Shown piece by piece: positions 41,831 through 50,492 of a stretch of DNA of 64,000 bases (position 1 is its first letter; each line of letters opens with the position of its first letter). Location: NCBI GenBank assembly GCA_913049785.1, contig CAJWXP010000001.1, forward strand, positions 1-64,000, in the 5' to 3' direction. The notes beneath the pieces were generated by a model, which saw only the letters and a program-made list of their open reading frames with translations, was not told where the DNA came from and searched no databases. The position numbers and the translations under genes are program-made. Origin of the DNA: an uncultured Dehalococcoidia bacterium (GTDB lineage: Bacteria > Chloroflexota > Dehalococcoidia > Lucifugimonadales > UBA1127).

Positions 41831-42817
41831 ATGGAGGGTACTCCACAGGATCCGGGCTCAAGTTTCCGGGCGAACATCATCCGCGTCAAAACCTTCTGAG
41901 AGATCGGCCTCCACCTGGTCAGTGACCCCAGCATCACCTACGGCGGCAACCGGGACATGACCATCACTATAGGCAGTGGCGCTCACGAGGACTTTCAACC
42001 ATCGCTGCGCATGGCCACGGGTTCCATCATCCTTGCCCACGGCGTTGCCAGTGGTGACGTGGACATGGCCTTCGTGAACCCTTCGGCGTGTCTCACCCAG
42101 GCGTACAAGGGGACTGGCATGTTCGATAAGCCCCTGCCCGTTCGCATCGTTGCCAGCTATCCCTCGTGGGACCGCTTTGTGGTTGTGGCGCACCCTAGGA
42201 TCGGCATCACCTCGCTGGCTGAGATCAAGGAGCGTCGAACCCCCGTCCGCATGTCCATACGCGAAGACCCCACCCACTCCACGCTGGTGCTGCTGAACCA
42301 GATCCTCGCCGTGCATGGCTTCAGCCTGGCGGACATCGAGTCATGGGGCGGCAGCTTCCAACTGAACGGCCCGCCGCACGATAAACGGCGCATGGACGCG
42401 CTTTACGCCGACGAACTGGACATCATCTGCGACGAAGGTATCCCCACCATGTGGTTCGACGAAGCCCTTCAGCAGGGTATGCAGCCCATAACGCTGGACG
42501 ACAAGGTGTTTGGGGCGATGGAGGCCATCGGGTGGCGGAAGGTGACGATACCTGCCGGCCGGTTCCCCCATCTGACGCAGGACTATGACTGCATCGATTT
42601 CAGCGGCTGGCCCATCTACACCCGGGCAGGGCTGGACGACGAGACGGTATACAAGGTGTGCGCTGCCATCCACGCCAAGGACGATGCTATCCCCTGGGAC
42701 GGCGACTCCTACACGGACATCAACCAGGTGTGGCAGGAGACGGAAGCCACGCCGGTAGACGTGCCGTTCCATCCTGGCGCGCTCCAGTGGTACAAGGAGC
42801 ACGGCGTTAAGCTTTGA
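41831..42817 (+). pseudogene. TAXI-family (TRAP-type) solute-binding-like protein with internal UGA
   Basis: GGGGGA precedes ATG 41831, which opens MEGTPQDPGSSFRANIIRVKTF, then TGA at 41897-41899, then EIGLHLVSDPSITYGGNRD and the remainder to 42817. The ORF track shows only the part from 41957, which has no SD. The stop sits where Trp is expected (TF-W-EIG), a one-base change from TGG. The rest, with MTITIGSG, ASGDVDMAFVNPSA and KEHGVKL, resembles TAXI-type solute receptors but has no signal peptide. It is probably inactivated by a single nonsense change or is a sequence error. Confidence 0.7.
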
Positions 42818-42917
42818 GCAAGGCCGTGCTCTGCAGTTGTCGTTGCGAGACTTTCACGTTGTTCAGGGTACACTCCGCGAAGGAGTCTGGTGGGATGACT
42901 GCGCTCCAAACATCTGG

Positions 42918-42950
42918 ATTGCCACGCTCGACGCTGTCGATGCTCGCAAT
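42918..42950. repeat. REP-like palindromic repeat
   Basis: ATTGCCACGCTCGAC-GCT-GTCGATGCTCGCAAT has paired ATTGC/GCAAT ends and a TCGAC/GTCGA core, followed by GACGA. The 'GGATTGCCACG...CGCAATGACGA' pattern is a recurring intergenic repeat type in many bacteria. The rest of the 42818-43100 gap holds only a second GGGAGG-type hairpin near 43060. Confidence 0.6.
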
Positions 42951-43100
42951 GACGAAAGGCTTTGAGGGGCAAGGGTGTAGCGGAATTTATTGACGCAGCT
43001 AGAGGATGGCTGATACGCTTCGCCCGCTACGAGGGCATGAAGCCCCCACCCCATCCCTCCCCACGAGGGAGGGAGATAACGCAAAGCTAGGTGATTCGGC

Positions 43101-44321
43101 ATGGCAGACCATACGTATGACATCGCAATAATCGGCGGCGGGATACTGGGCATTGCCACGGCTATGGAGCTCACCCACCGCTTCCCCAAGCTCACCGTGG
43201 GCGTGGTGGAGAAGGAAAAGAGGCTGGCTGCCCATCAGACAGGGCACAACAGCGGCGTCATCCACTCCGGCATCTACTACAAGCCAGGCTCACTCAAAGC
43301 TCAGAACTGCGTGACGGGCGTAAGTTCCCTGCTGGCGTTCTGCGACGAGAACAACATCAAGTACGACCTGTGCGGCAAGGTCATCGTGGCTACCGGGGAA
43401 GACGAGCTTGGTCGCCTCGACGACCTGTTTGAGCGAGGGAAGGCCAACGGCGTCCCCGGCCTGGAGATGATCGGCCCGGAGCGGCTGAAGGAGATAGAGC
43501 CCCACGCGGCGGGCATCAAAGCGCTCTGGTCGCCGAACACAGGCATCATCGACTACACAGAGGTCACAGAGGCGTATGGTCGCAAGTTCAGGGAGAACGG
43601 CGGGGAGATTCTGACGGATGCCAAGGTTGAGGACATCAAGAAGGGCAGTGACGGTCGCGTGACCCTCATCACGAACCAGGGCGATGTCAGCGCCAAGTAC
43701 ATGGTCAACTGCGCCGGGTTGCACGCCCACACCATAGCCCACAAGATGGGTGTGCCCTACGACCTGCGCATCATCCCCTTCCGTGGCGAGTACTTCACAC
43801 TGTCGCCGGAAGGACAGGAGTTGGTGAAAGGGCTTATCTACCCGGTGCCGGATCCCCGGTTCCCGTTCCTGGGCGTGCACTTCACTCGCGGCATCCACGG
43901 TGATGTAGAGGCCGGGCCGAACGCCGTGCTGGCCCTTGCTCAGGAGGGGTATACCAAGTTCAAGATCAACGTGAAGGAAACCCTAGCTACTCTGACCTTC
44001 AAGGGCTTCTGGATCATGGCAGCCAAGCACTGGAAGACGGCGTGCCAGGAGTACTATCGCTCCTTCAGCAAAGGCACATTCACTAAGTCGCTGCAGCGAC
44101 TGGTGCCGGAGATAGAGAAGCATCACCTCACTGGCGGCGGCGCTGGTGTCCGAGCCCAGGCTGTCGAGCGCAACGGATTCCTCGTCGATGACTTCCGCAT
44201 CAGCCAGACGGAGAACGCCATCCACGTTCGCAACGCACCATCGCCGGGGGCCACGGCATCGCTGTCGATCAGTCGAGGCATCGTCGATATGGCTGAAGAG
44301 GCGTTCGACCTCCAGGCGTAG
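43101..44321 (+). CDS. lhgO: L-2-hydroxyglutarate oxidase
   Basis: A 406-residue FAD-dependent oxidase of the DAO fold. The N-terminal dinucleotide motif is DIAIIGGGILGIATAMEL. Typical LhgO segments are VEKEKRLAAHQTGHNSGVIHSGIYYKPGSLKA, LWSPNTGIIDYTEVTEAY and YPVPDPRFPFLGVHFTRGIHGDVEAGPNAVLAL. It oxidises L-2-hydroxyglutarate to 2-oxoglutarate and passes electrons to the membrane quinone pool. The first ATG is preceded only by a weak GGTGAT SD. Confidence 0.93.
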   Translation: MADHTYDIAIIGGGILGIATAMELTHRFPKLTVGVVEKEKRLAAHQTGHNSGVIHSGIYYKPGSLKAQNCVTGVSSLLAFCDENNIKYDLCGKVIVATGEDELGRLDDLFERGKANGVPGLEMIGPERLKEIEPHAAGIKALWSPNTGIIDYTEVTEAYGRKFRENGGEILTDAKVEDIKKGSDGRVTLITNQGDVSAKYMVNCAGLHAHTIAHKMGVPYDLRIIPFRGEYFTLSPEGQELVKGLIYPVPDPRFPFLGVHFTRGIHGDVEAGPNAVLALAQEGYTKFKINVKETLATLTFKGFWIMAAKHWKTACQEYYRSFSKGTFTKSLQRLVPEIEKHHLTGGGAGVRAQAVERNGFLVDDFRISQTENAIHVRNAPSPGATASLSISRGIVDMAEEAFDLQA

Positions 44322-44425
44322 CCTTCTCAGAATCAACCGACTCTTGACAGCCCCTAGCTAGTGTCGTGTACTGTTTTCGAGGCTCAGTTGCCTTCAAGCC
44401 AAGAACCTAACAAGGAGGATTCCTG

Positions 44426-45739
44426 ATGCTGACCCACGAAGAAAATGACATGTTGACCCAGACCGGGAAGGGCACTCCTATGGGGGAGCTGTTCCGGCGA
44501 TTCTGGGTTCCGGCTTGCCTATCTGAAGAGATTCCTGGCGCTGACAGTACGCCCGCGCGAGTGAAGCTGATGGGCGAGGACCTCATCGCCTTCCGTGACA
44601 GCGATGGTAATCCTGGCTTGGTTGATGCTCACTGTCCCCATCGTGGCGCGCCTATGTTCTTTGCTCGCAATGAGGAGTGCGGCTTGCGCTGCGTCTACCA
44701 CGGATGGAAGTTCGATATAAACGGCAAGTGCGTCGATCTGCCGAACTCACCCGAAGGCGAGACGTACAAGGTCAAGGTCAGCATCACCGCGTATCCTGCG
44801 TTTGACGCTGCGGGCATGGTGTGGGCGTACCTGGGGCCCAAGGACCATCTGCCTCCCAGGCCTCAGTTCGATTGGATGGAGTTCGGGCCTGACCGGACCT
44901 ACGTGCGCAAGTATCACCTGCGTTGCAACTTCTTCCAGGCCATCGAGGGCGACTACGACCCGAGCCACGCGGCGTTCCTGCACACCACTCGCGATCTTAA
45001 CGTCCCTAGCGCCATTGAGAACGCAGCTCCTGCGCTGGGCGCGTTACTGGGCAACAAGAGCTTCCTGCGGATGAAGTATGTAACCTATGACGACACCGAC
45101 TACGGCATGCTGCAAATTGCTGTGACCCCTGAGAGTGATGGCACACAGACGGTGTCCGCCAGCCAGTTCTACATGCCCTGCTTCAGTTCGGCGGGCATCG
45201 CAGGCGCGGGCGTGTTCTCAAGCAACATGCGCATCCCCATCGACGATGAGAGCTGCTACATGTATCGCTTCCGCTGGAGCTATGAGCCGTTTGTGCAGAA
45301 GCAGATCGAGGAAGACCGGTTCGGCAACTTCACCTTCCCGGAGCAGATACCAGGCTCGTTCATGGCTGTGGAGAACAAGGACAACGATTATCTAGTTGAC
45401 CGGGTGGCGCAGAAGAACTATTCCTACACCGGCATCAAGTCCTTCCCCATCCAGGACCTGGCGTTGGTGGAAGACCAGTGGGGCCCAAGGGCTGACCGCT
45501 CGTTGGAGCATCTGGTGACGTCTGACGAGCCGATCATGCACGTGAGGCGGAGGCTACTCAACGCTGCCCGCGAGTTGATGGAGGGGCAGGAGCCTGCCGG
45601 GCCTCATAACCCGGAGGGCTTCAGGGTTCACACTGCACGCATGAGCATAGCGGGAGGTGTGCCGGTCATAGAGGCCATTGAGCAGATCAAGAAGCAGACG
45701 TTGGGGCCGGTACCACCGGCCAAGGTGCACGCAGCCTAA
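44426..45739 (+). CDS. Rieske non-heme iron oxygenase, large subunit (paralog B)
   Basis: A 437-residue homolog of oxygenases A and C, exactly the same length. Rieske ligands are C70, H72, C89 and H92; the iron site is EGDYDPSHAAFLH with H181 and H186. AAGGAGG precedes the ATG. Its stop codon overlaps that of the convergent nadX gene, so the two genes meet tail to tail with no terminator between. The reductase partner is not nearby. The substrate differs, judging by the altered pocket region after residue 190. Confidence 0.93.
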   Translation: MLTHEENDMLTQTGKGTPMGELFRRFWVPACLSEEIPGADSTPARVKLMGEDLIAFRDSDGNPGLVDAHCPHRGAPMFFARNEECGLRCVYHGWKFDINGKCVDLPNSPEGETYKVKVSITAYPAFDAAGMVWAYLGPKDHLPPRPQFDWMEFGPDRTYVRKYHLRCNFFQAIEGDYDPSHAAFLHTTRDLNVPSAIENAAPALGALLGNKSFLRMKYVTYDDTDYGMLQIAVTPESDGTQTVSASQFYMPCFSSAGIAGAGVFSSNMRIPIDDESCYMYRFRWSYEPFVQKQIEEDRFGNFTFPEQIPGSFMAVENKDNDYLVDRVAQKNYSYTGIKSFPIQDLALVEDQWGPRADRSLEHLVTSDEPIMHVRRRLLNAARELMEGQEPAGPHNPEGFRVHTARMSIAGGVPVIEAIEQIKKQTLGPVPPAKVHAA

Positions 45740-46536
45740 GTCCCTATCTGCAGCGGGTTCTCAATGCCCTGTAGCGTCGTGATGATGGACATCACGGTCA
45801 GCCTGCCTGTACGCGGGTTCTCCGTGGGGATGTTCTCGATTTCGATGTGCAGCCTGCCGAACTCACCCTCTACCAGGATGTCGTGGCAGTTCCGCTCAAG
45901 GCCTGGTACGGCGAAGATGCGGATGCGCGTCTTGTCGGGCCCGATTCCCGCGAAGCTGACGGCAGCCGAGACATTCACATTGGCGGGGAATCCTTTGCAG
46001 GCCTCTCGCGCAGTGCCAGAGAATATCTCCTGCTCCTCTGTGAAGCCGAGGACTGAAATGCCACGCTCCACCAGATACGGCGAGCCTTCCAGCGCCTTCA
46101 ACGGCTTCCGTGTGGTCATGGTTACGTGGTCGATGCGTCCGGACGATGCCGACTTGATGCCGTCCAGTCCCGCTATCGCGCCAGAAGGCGCATAGAGCTT
46201 GCAGCCTCGCTCCTTGGCCATCTCCAGGATCTCAGGGTGGTCCAGCAACGCGCCGATGCTGATAGCCATGAGGTCCTTGCCAGCCTCGAAGGTCGCCCGG
46301 GCAAGGTCGGGCACTACGTCGCCGCCAGCAGCTTCGACCATCAAGTCGGCGTTGGCGATCAGCTCGTCGCGAGAGCAGTACCCCGGCGGGTTTTTAAGAG
46401 TGGCCAGGAATGCCTTCGCGGTCTCATCAGTCCTACTGGTGATGCCGATAATGGGGAGCGTCATCGCGCCGGACTCGGACGCCTTCAGAAGCGCCTGGCC
46501 CACTGCACCACATCCCACTATCCCAATGGTTGTCAT
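45736..46536 (-). CDS. nadX: Aspartate dehydrogenase family protein
   Basis: A 266-residue NAD(P)-dependent dehydrogenase with Rossmann motif TIGIVGCGAVGQALLKA, then LMVEAAGGDVV, DLMAISIGALLDHPEI (the active-site His is in the family position) and YAPSGAIAGLDGIKSA. NadX oxidises L-aspartate to iminoaspartate for NAD synthesis or aspartate turnover. ATG 46536 has AAGGGTGG upstream, seven codons after the ORF-track start. No nadA or nadC is adjacent, so the physiological role is open. Confidence 0.85.
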   Translation of the reverse strand: MTTIGIVGCGAVGQALLKASESGAMTLPIIGITSRTDETAKAFLATLKNPPGYCSRDELIANADLMVEAAGGDVVPDLARATFEAGKDLMAISIGALLDHPEILEMAKERGCKLYAPSGAIAGLDGIKSASSGRIDHVTMTTRKPLKALEGSPYLVERGISVLGFTEEQEIFSGTAREACKGFPANVNVSAAVSFAGIGPDKTRIRIFAVPGLERNCHDILVEGEFGRLHIEIENIPTENPRTGRLTVMSIITTLQGIENPLQIGT

Positions 46537-46683
46537 TGTCTGAACCACCCTTCTCATACTACGTTCTGGAACTGCGGCAACACTGTAGCATGTATTGCCC
46601 TACCGTAGCCACGCTAGCTAGGAATCCGGTACACTCCGCTTGTCCGAATTCAGCCTTATGTGGCTAATCGAAAGGAATCATCA

Positions 46684-46972
46684 ATGACCTACATTGATCC
46701 GGTTGAAGTATCTGGAGAAAACTACAAGCTGCTGTTGGAGAACGATGCAGTTAAAGTGCTGGAAATGACTCTGAAGGCTGGCACCTCTGATATCGAGCAC
46801 TCCCACCACATATTTCATCACCGGTGGCAAGGCGAAGGTCCATATTCCTGACGGCGGCTCTGCGGAGTTGGAGTTCCCTGACGGCTTTGTGATGTGGCAT
46901 GAGGCATGGACCCACAGGGTTGAGAACGTGGGAACTACGGCCATCCGCGCCATCATCGTGGAGCCCAAGTAA
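46684..46972 (+). pseudogene. Cupin domain protein, frameshifted
   Basis: A small cupin in two frames. ATG 46684 gives TYIDPVEVSGENYKLLLENDAVKVLEM and HSHH. The frame then goes out of register at about 46807-46814, and the remainder (FITGGKAKVHIPDGG, ELEFPDGFVMWHEAWTHRVENVG) continues in the next frame to 46972. One extra base, or two missing, restores a single ~95-residue cupin with HxH metal ligands. An AAGGAA SD precedes the start. It is either a recent pseudogene or a consensus error. Confidence 0.75.
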
Positions 46973-47373
46973 CCAGCAGAGGCATCAACGGCTAGCCCGA
47001 ATTAACGAAGCACCCTCGCTAAGGCAGCGAGGGTGCTTTTTGTGGCTTTGGGGGGCACTGGCACGATGTTAGCCTCAATATCTTGCTTTCCACCGATTAG
47101 GGTGAGTACAACCTTAAGGAAATCACACACATTTCACACCTTTATGGAATTATGGATTTCAAAGCGCCGTTGACAACTTGTTAATGGAGTGAGAAAGGGG
47201 TGAGGCGGCTTCACCGCAAAGAAGTAATCCTTTTCCATAATACGATTCACCCCCTATAGCGATGCCGAATCATGCGTGGAGGCGATGTTCAGAGCCTGCT
47301 GTAGATATAGGCTGATTGTGTACTGATAAACAAGACATTAATGAGTCAGCCGAAGACAGCAGGAGAAAACGAG
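46973..47373. other. Intergenic, 400 bases, terminator plus unassigned leader
   Basis: Apart from the terminator at 47010 I find no gene. A GGTGAGGCGGCTTCACC hairpin followed by GCAAAG near 47200 looks structured, but I could not match it to a known riboswitch consensus. Confidence 0.45.
47010..47041 (+). terminator. Terminator of the cupin gene
   Basis: The perfect 11-bp stem GCACCCTCGCT / AGCGAGGGTGC has a 5-base loop and is followed by TTTTT. Confidence 0.92.
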
Positions 47374-48135
47374 ATGAAGATTTTGACACGGATGGTTGCA
47401 CTAGAACTGGTACTGGGGGCCACACTGATGGTCACAGTGTCCAGCCTCATGGCCGATTCCTCCGTTCAATTCAAGGTCTCTCCCGGCTGGACGCTCATCT
47501 CTGTCCCCTTCATCCAGGCAGACCCGGCCATAGACGCGGTCATCCCCGCAGACCAACCCATCGACGTAGTGATGGAGTGGGATGCCGAGGCAAGGATGTG
47601 GTACGTTGCTTGACGCAATGCCGCAACGGGGTTGTTCGAGGGTGATGTGAAGACCATCCGCCCGGACACTGGGTACTTCATCTGGGCAACCGATGCAGCC
47701 ACACTGAGATGGAAGCAGGCACAACCAGTCCCGGCCAGTTTCCAGGAGCCCACAGCCACACAGAAAGGGCTGAACCTGATCCCCGTGCTGTACGGCTCAC
47801 GACCGAGCCCCTGGCCGTTGCTGCCGATGATTACCTGGACGGCGTTGATTGGGTGAAGGCCTTCACCTTCAGCCCGGCCACCGACAAGTGGACCACGGTG
47901 AAGCGTGGACAGACCATAGAGGTCGGCTACGGCTTCGATAACCCCTGCACCGGGGCGCCGGTAGTGCCCGCCCAACGTAGAAGCCGGCACGGAGCCCTGC
48001 CAGGCGACCGAGTACGGAGACCGGTACTTCAACAAGGTCTTCACACCCCTGGACATCGTAGAGATTAAGGCACCACTGTTCTTGGGGAACGCCTACTGGC
48101 TCCACACCATGGATGACGGAGTAATCGTCCGATAA
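47374..48135 (+). pseudogene. Secreted surface/adhesion-like protein, degraded
   Basis: AGGAGA precedes ATG 47374. A signal peptide (KILTRMVALELVLGATLMVTVSSLMA) leads into VSPGWTLISVPFIQADPAIDAVIP, a module seen near the C-terminus of large Chloroflexota surface proteins. A TGA at 47611-47613 interrupts WYVA-RNAATGLF. The frame then continues to about 47790, shifts to give LAVAADDYLDGVDWVKAF and TIEVGYGFDNPC, and shifts back near 47971 (NVEAGTEPCQ) to end at TAA 48133. Three lesions make inactivation likely, though sequence error is not excluded. Confidence 0.7.
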
Positions 48136-48151
48136 CCGAACAAGCTAACGG

Positions 48152-48188
48152 AAAAGAACCCTCTCATCAAGTGAGAGGGTTCTTTTTT
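48152..48188 (+). terminator. Terminator after the surface-protein remnant
   Basis: The 12-bp stem AGAACCCTCTCA / TGAGAGGGTTCT has a 5-base loop and is followed by TTTT. Confidence 0.9.
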
Positions 48189-48208
48189 ATGTTTCGTATC
48201 AGCGGGTA

Positions 48209-49522
48209 TCAGGCCGGGGTGTACTCCGGGGAGTAGTTCGCCTTCTGGTAGAACTCCTTGTGCAAGGCAGTTCGCCAATCAACATCGGACGGGAGGATCT
48301 TTTCGATAGCACGCAGGTCATAGATGTTGGTACCTAGACCTGGAGGGTCGCCGCCGTCCTCTACTATCCTTGCGGCCTCCAGCATCATCTTTCGGGTCAT
48401 GATGATGGCTCTGTCTGTGGTGCCAAGGTGCTCCTGCGTACGGTCACAGATGGTGCCCATGCTCTCCTGCACGGCTCTGTCCTGGGTATTGATGCCGTTT
48501 ATTCCCGTGAAATTCTTGGTGCGCTGCATCTCACGGTCAAGGAAGTAGTCGTTTCCAGCGTTGGCAATGGAGCGGAAGCCGTTTGCCGGGTCAATGTCCT
48601 TGTGCATCTCGTTGCCGCTGCCCTCTTGCTGCCGCTCGCCCTCCGTCAGCGGGACATCAGTGAAGCTGTAGGTGAAGTTCCAAACCATGGTGTTCTCATC
48701 GTCGACAGGCACCCATGCGTGGCCTGAGATGATGGGCTTCACATCGCCGCGGCCCGTTATCACTGAACCCAGTTGGGCCGCTCGTAGCTGATAGAAAGGC
48801 ATGATGAAGTGGTATCCGCGCACGAAGTTGCCGCCATCGTCAGGCATCGGCCGAATACCAGCGTAGGTGTAACCGAAATCGGTCGGCTGCACTTCAAGGG
48901 TGGCCGCTGCCGACTTCTTGATGGCCTCATCACGGGCCGAGATGCCGAACCCTGCCATCCTTCGATGGAGGAAGGTGCTGTGGACGGTGTCTATGCCGCC
49001 TTCCAACCCCTGAAGCCAACCGCAGGGCTGCAGGATTTTGTTCACGCCTCTGTGTGTGTCTGGCACCTGGGTCCACTCCATCTTAGGTAGTGGAGGAACG
49101 GACTCCTTGGGCCCCATGTAGAGCCAGATAACCTCGCCGAACTCAGCGGTCTGGTACGCGATGATCTTCACCTTGTCTTTGAAGTTACTTTCTGCGGGTT
49201 CTGAGGGCATATCGACGCAGTTGCCTTCGATATCGAACTTCCAGCCGTGGTAAACGCATCGCAGCCCACATTCCTCGTTGCGACCGAAGAATAAGCTTGC
49301 TCGACGATGCGGGCAGTATTTGTCGAGGACGCCCACGTTGCCATCGGTATCGCGAAAGGCGACCATGTCCTCGCCCAGAAGGCGCAGTCGAATCGGTGGG
49401 CAATCGGCTTCCGGGAGCTCCCAGGAGAGCATGGCAGGCATCCAGTATCGCCGGAACAGGTTTCCGATAGGTGTGCCCGGCCCTACGTTGGCCAGTCGCT
49501 CGTTCTCTTCAGGTGTCAGCAT
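48209..49522 (-). CDS. Rieske non-heme iron oxygenase, large subunit (paralog C)
   Basis: A 437-residue oxygenase with Rieske ligands C70, H72, C89 and H92, and iron ligands H181 and H186 in EGGIDTVHSTFLH. It is more like paralog A than B in the Rieske domain (CPHRRASLFFGRNEECGLRCVYHGW shared) and carries the same DMPSEPAESNFKDKVK segment. ATG 49522 is chosen because GGGGAGG lies upstream; the ORF-track start adds 22 residues. A hairpin-forming palindrome lies just before the SD. The substrate is unknown. Confidence 0.93.
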   Translation of the reverse strand: MLTPEENERLANVGPGTPIGNLFRRYWMPAMLSWELPEADCPPIRLRLLGEDMVAFRDTDGNVGVLDKYCPHRRASLFFGRNEECGLRCVYHGWKFDIEGNCVDMPSEPAESNFKDKVKIIAYQTAEFGEVIWLYMGPKESVPPLPKMEWTQVPDTHRGVNKILQPCGWLQGLEGGIDTVHSTFLHRRMAGFGISARDEAIKKSAAATLEVQPTDFGYTYAGIRPMPDDGGNFVRGYHFIMPFYQLRAAQLGSVITGRGDVKPIISGHAWVPVDDENTMVWNFTYSFTDVPLTEGERQQEGSGNEMHKDIDPANGFRSIANAGNDYFLDREMQRTKNFTGINGINTQDRAVQESMGTICDRTQEHLGTTDRAIIMTRKMMLEAARIVEDGGDPPGLGTNIYDLRAIEKILPSDVDWRTALHKEFYQKANYSPEYTPA

Positions 49523-49533
49523 ATTTAGCCTCC

Positions 49534-49549
49534 CCAGGGCGAGCCCTGG
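49534..49549. repeat. CCAGGG-CCCTGG palindrome, copy 4
   Basis: CCAGGGC-GA-GCCCTGG sits in the 5' leader of oxygenase C and touches its SD. It could be an operator or, in RNA, a hairpin that occludes the ribosome site. Confidence 0.55.
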
Positions 49550-49622
49550 ACTCATGTATCTGTGGGGCAGCAATGTAGCGCTGGCCACATTCTACACCAC
49601 GTGAACCAACGCTGAACCGGCG

Positions 49623-50468
49623 TTACCCGATGGACTTTGCGTACGTGTCCAACAGGGGTAGCACGACGTCTCTCTCTGCAGCGGGAAGCGAGAATATTGC
49701 CCGCTCGACACCAGCCCCGCCGAGTCGTGCGATGTTCGCTTCGTCTGGTTGAGCACTGAACACAGATATAGAGATGGATGAGGGGTCACGGCCAGCCTCA
49801 GCCGTACGCTGCTTCAGGATTGCGATCTTCTCCGGCAGGTCTGGGCCTTCTGAGGGTCTACCCTGGATGGGCATCCAGCCATCGCAGAACTCTATGACAC
49901 GATCGAAGGTGGTGGGGCCATCGCCTCCCATGATGACAGGCGGGTGGGGCTGCTGCAGCGGCTTGGGATACGCCCATATCTTATCGAAATCCACGAAGTC
50001 TCCGTGGAACTCCACCTATTCCTGGGTCCATATCTCCTTCATGGCCAATACCTTCTCTCGGAGCTGCCGGAACCTGGCCTTGAATGCGGTGTCGTGGTTC
50101 TCGATCTCCTCCACATTCCAACCCCCTCCGATGCCGAAGAGGAACCGGCCGCCGGAGAGTCGGTCGAGGCTGGCGATCTGTTTTGCCAACGTTAGCGGGT
50201 CATGCTGGATGATGAGGCAGATGCCTGTGGCAAGCTTCAGCGTGGTGGTAACGGCTGCCGCCGCTGTGAGGGCCACAAACGGGTCGTAGGTGTGCCAGTA
50301 ATCCCTTGGCAGGTCCGGTCCACCAGGCCACGGCGTGTTGTGACTGGCGGGGATGTGCGTGTGCTCTGGCGACCAGTACGACTCGAATCCGCGATCCTCT
50401 AGTTCCTTTGCCAGCTCGTCCGGAAGTATGGCGTAGTCCGTTGGGAACATGGTTACTCCGAAATCCAT
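49623..50468 (-). pseudogene. LLM class flavin/F420 oxidoreductase with internal UAG
   Basis: The two ORF-track pieces (50016-50468 and 49623-50015) are in one frame separated only by TAG at 50016-50018. The joint protein of about 281 residues reads MDFGVTMFPTDYAILPDELA, SYWSPEHTHIPASHNTPWPGG, LATGICLIIQHDPLTLAKQIASLD, FGIGGGWNVEEIENH, IWTQE-stop-VEFHGDFVDF, and PPVIMGGDGP. Homologs have an acidic or similar residue at the stop position, so GAG or AAG to TAG is the likely change. It has a GGGTCAG-like SD. It is a probable single-mutation pseudogene, or an error. Confidence 0.75.
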
Positions 50469-50492
50469 CTGACCCTTCCTGTGATGTTTGCC

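Noticed and set aside
47190-47240. Possible riboswitch leader (GGTGAGGCGGCTTCACCGCAAAG)
   Set aside because: The hairpin plus GCAAAG loosely recalls a c-di-GMP-type leader, but the remaining conserved helices could not be found and the downstream gene is degraded. A covariance-model scan would settle it.
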